Of a DNA stretch of 56,989 nucleotides, positions 55,022-56,989 are shown one piece after another (the stretch's first letter is position 1; each line of letters begins with the position of its first letter). Under the pieces are notes generated by a model. That model searched no databases, was not told the DNA's origin, and saw only the letters and a list, made by a program, of their open reading frames with translations. Position numbers and translations under genes: made by a program. The stretch comes from Gordonia effusa NBRC 100432. Lineage in GTDB: Bacteria > Actinomycetota > Actinomycetes > Mycobacteriales > Mycobacteriaceae. The stretch covers positions 1-56,989 of the forward strand of contig NZ_BAEH01000064.1 of the NCBI RefSeq assembly GCF_000241305.1, written 5' to 3'.

Positions 55022-56671
55022 ATGGTTACCTCTTCTGCACCACCACTGCGGTCGACGCAGTCGCGGTATGCGTGGGCTACCGCTGATGCTGCAGTGATCG
55101 GGGTGGACTTCGACGCGGCACCAGTTGAGGATTCTTTGCTTGTCGAGCATGTGAACGACCTTCTTGATGTGATCACCACCTGCCGAGCCGGACAATCCAT
55201 GCTGCTCTGGCAGCAATACCGAGCACTAGCAGCAATGCACGACCAACTCACCCCAGGCACCGGCGATGCTGATGCCCGCCTCATCGCCGAACACAACCAA
55301 GTCGCCGCACGGTATGCGGTGACTGGCTCTATTTCGCAGGCTGCGGCGATGCGACAACTCAACGAGGCCCTGGCGATGGTCTATCGGTTGCCGTTGGTCG
55401 GGGAACGCTTGCGGGACGGTGTGATCGCGCCGTGGCAATTCTCCCGCATCGTGACCCGTTCGGATTTGATTGATGGACAGGGTTACCGCCGAGAGGTCGA
55501 TGCTGAACTCGCCACACAGCTCGACCGGAAAGGATCCTGGTCAGCTCGGCGCCTAGACGCCCTGGTCGATTCGGCGATCTTCCGCCACGACCCCGACGCC
55601 GTCCGACAACGCCACACCGACGCGAAAGCCAGTCGCAACGCGAGTGTGGACCCCCTCGCTGATGGGATGGCCGAACTGAGGGTTACCACCACCGCAGAGG
55701 ACGCACGAGTCGCGTTGACCGGCATCAACCAGTTGATCACCTTGGTGTGCTGCCCCAACGACCCCCGCCGACGCGGTGCGCAACGCTCCGACGCCATCAT
55801 CGCCCGACTCAACGGCCTGCCATTCGAATGCGACTGCACCCCAACAGACACCGGCCTCCCCTGCACCGGACAACCCGACACTGTTGAACTCTCCCACGCC
55901 AACGTGCAGATCGCGTTGCATGTCATCACCGACCACGCCACCCTCACCAACGGCAGCGACGATGGTGTGGGTTATATCGATGGACACGGCATCATCAGCG
56001 GCGACCACGTCCGCGACATCGCCGCACGAACTGATTGCCGACAAACAGCGGTGCCACCCAAAGCAGCACGACCACAATCGAATTCGGGTGCACCCAATCT
56101 CCCGCTACCGTGTCTACCGTCGGATCCGTACCGGTTCAGCACTGCCTTCGACACCTACATCCGTGCCCGCGACCTGGGGTGCACCATGCCCGGCTGCGAC
56201 CGCCCCGCCTGGACCACCCAGTAAGATCACTGCCGCGAATACAACACCAAAAACCCGACTGCCGGTGGACGCACCGAAGCAGCAAACATCCACGCACTCT
56301 GCGTGTTTCACCACTTGTTGAAGACCGGCGAACACGGCTGGCTCGACGATATGACCGCAGACACCAACGGCCACACCGAGTACCGAGTACGCACACCCGA
56401 AGCCCCATTCGCTGGTCGAGTGCCCGGCGAGGCGCCAGCCGAGCCGGGTGTATCGAGACCACGCACACCCCTCCTGGTCTCGATACACGCGCGTCTCGCT
56501 GCGCTCGTCGAGCGCACTCGACCAACTACGAAACACCAACGCCGACAACACGAACGCGAACAAAACCGCGCCGCACGAGAAGCAGCCGAACAGGCGGCAC
56601 CCACCATCAGATCCGTTGGGCGTCAGCCACATACAGAGACGTCAGACACCGACGACGACCCACCCTTCTAA
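55022..56671 (+). pseudogene. DUF222 / HNH (13E12) copy 2, broken by a nonsense codon and repeat insertion
   Basis: Close homologue of the gene at 30471 with the same start region, DUF222 domain and C-terminal tail; ATG 55022 is the equivalent start (54977 would add residues from the leader). At 56222-56224 a TAA stands where copy 1 has TTA (Leu), directly before the Asp-His of the HNH motif, so the product would be a DUF222 protein of about 400 residues without nuclease residues. The frame is otherwise open to 56671, still encoding CREYNT and FHHLLKTGEHGW. Bases 56402-56530 are interspersed-repeat sequence replacing 129 nt of the copy 1 coding region, in frame. Few other lesions, so the decay looks recent. 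Confidence 0.9.
56413..56524. repeat. Paired interspersed palindromic repeat, B then A, inside the pseudogene
   Basis: Half B (56413-56460, TGGTCGAGTGCCC...TATCGAGACC) and half A (56476-56524, GGTCTCGATACACGCG...CTCGACCA) are in the reverse order to the 30060 pair, with 15 nt between. A short piece of a further half (GTCTCGATACACGC) follows the pseudogene at about 56684. Confidence 0.85.
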
Positions 56672-56841
56672 CACCACAACCGTCTCGATACACGCACCCA
56701 CACGCGCATAACAGTTTTCGGCCCGGTGCGAGGTGGGTTTGGACCCATCCCCGGCATACCGCTGTGGCTTTATCGAGGTACCCAGAGGGCGCCTTCGACA
56801 GCGCGATCGTAATCGCATTGAACGCTGCCTCTTGCCAGTAC

Positions 56842-56890
56842 GGGTACTCATGAGTACCCTCACGTTTCAATTGGGTACTCGCGAGTACCC
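56842..56890. promoter_or_regulatory. Two perfect 18-bp operator palindromes
   Basis: GGGTACTCATGAGTACCC (56842-56859) and GGGTACTCGCGAGTACCC (56873-56890) are both perfect palindromes, identical except for the two central bases. Their centres are 31 bp apart, about three helical turns, so two dimers would sit on the same face. They lie 30-78 bp upstream of the ATG at 56920. Form and spacing suit a TetR-family repressor. The remaining gap from 56672 shows no gene I can support. Confidence 0.75.
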
Positions 56891-56919
56891 GTGCGTCACC
56901 TGACATTGGAGTGGTCTGG

Positions 56920-56989
56920 ATGGACTCATCGGAATACGGCGATCGGCGTGCTACCGGCGATATCGTCAGCGCCTTCGCCGATGACGCAC
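56920..56989 (+). CDS. 5' end of an unidentified gene
   Basis: ATG 56920 with GGAG (56908-56911) 8 bp before it, open to the end of the window; 23 residues are visible (MDSSEYGDRRATG, then DIVSAFADDA). The DIVSAFADDA stretch recalls the N-terminus of some actinobacterial amidases, where xxAFxDDALGxxDA occurs, but the fragment is too short for an assignment. It is the obvious target of the two palindromes upstream. Confidence 0.5.
   Translation, partial: MDSSEYGDRRATGDIVSAFADDA

Noticed and set aside
56607..56906. Minus-strand 99-codon open frame over the end of the pseudogene and the palindromes
   Set aside because: It crosses the operator region, starts without a ribosome-binding site and encodes no recognisable sequence.

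Overview
The window comes from a mycolic-acid-containing actinobacterium (order Mycobacteriales, Gordonia/Williamsia/Rhodococcus-like). It is G+C-rich, though less so than most of the group, and carries nearly the whole gene set for the arabinogalactan-mycolate cell wall in the order known from Mycobacterium tuberculosis. The genus cannot be fixed from sequence reading alone.

Layout. 1-2.9 kb: tail of a possible MpaB-like protein, a secreted lipase, and a DUF5997 / orphan LysR-ligand-domain pair. 2.95-12 kb: decaprenyl-phosphoarabinose (DPA) synthesis (dprE1, dprE2, then a strong terminator), aftA, a metallo-hydrolase, divergent aroQ, and embC. 12-19.8 kb: an insertion that splits embC from embA. 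It holds small hypotheticals, a deazaflavin-type reductase, a hexitol PTS (mtlA) with a divergent zinc dehydrogenase, a low-G+C patch with an unrecognised membrane protein, a DeoR regulator and a secreted protein. 19.9-27.4 kb: embA-embB-LLM oxidoreductase, tightly coupled. 27.4-30 kb: small membrane, secreted and housekeeping genes. 30.3-32.2 kb: DUF222/HNH (13E12-type) gene, copy 1, flanked by palindromic interspersed repeats. 32.2-53.4 kb, all on the minus strand: glf, glfT2, PAP2 phosphatase, ubiA, aftB, antigen-85 mycolyltransferase, antigen-85/LGFP fusion, lipoprotein, cutinase-like protein, LLM oxidoreductase, fadD32, pks13, accD4. 53.5-54.8 kb: hydrolase/MarR divergent pair. 54.9-56.7 kb: DUF222/HNH copy 2, broken. 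56.8 kb to the end: two perfect operator palindromes in front of a gene that runs off the window.

How the genes work together. Glf and GlfT2 make the galactan. UbiA, the PAP2 phosphatase and DprE1/DprE2 make decaprenyl-phosphoarabinose, which AftA, EmbA, EmbB, EmbC and AftB use to build arabinan. AccD4, FadD32 and Pks13 carry out the final condensation of mycolic acids, and the antigen-85 proteins attach mycolates to trehalose and arabinan.

Points most worth a second look: a five-unit 9-bp array matching the MtrA box upstream of the antigen-85/LGFP gene; an EmbB whose ethambutol loop naturally has Asn/Phe/Val where M. tuberculosis has Ile303/Leu304/Met306; two DUF222/HNH copies with a shared promoter and a structured leader, the second inactivated by TTA to TAA and carrying repeats that replace exactly 129 nt of coding sequence; and several perfect palindromic operators.
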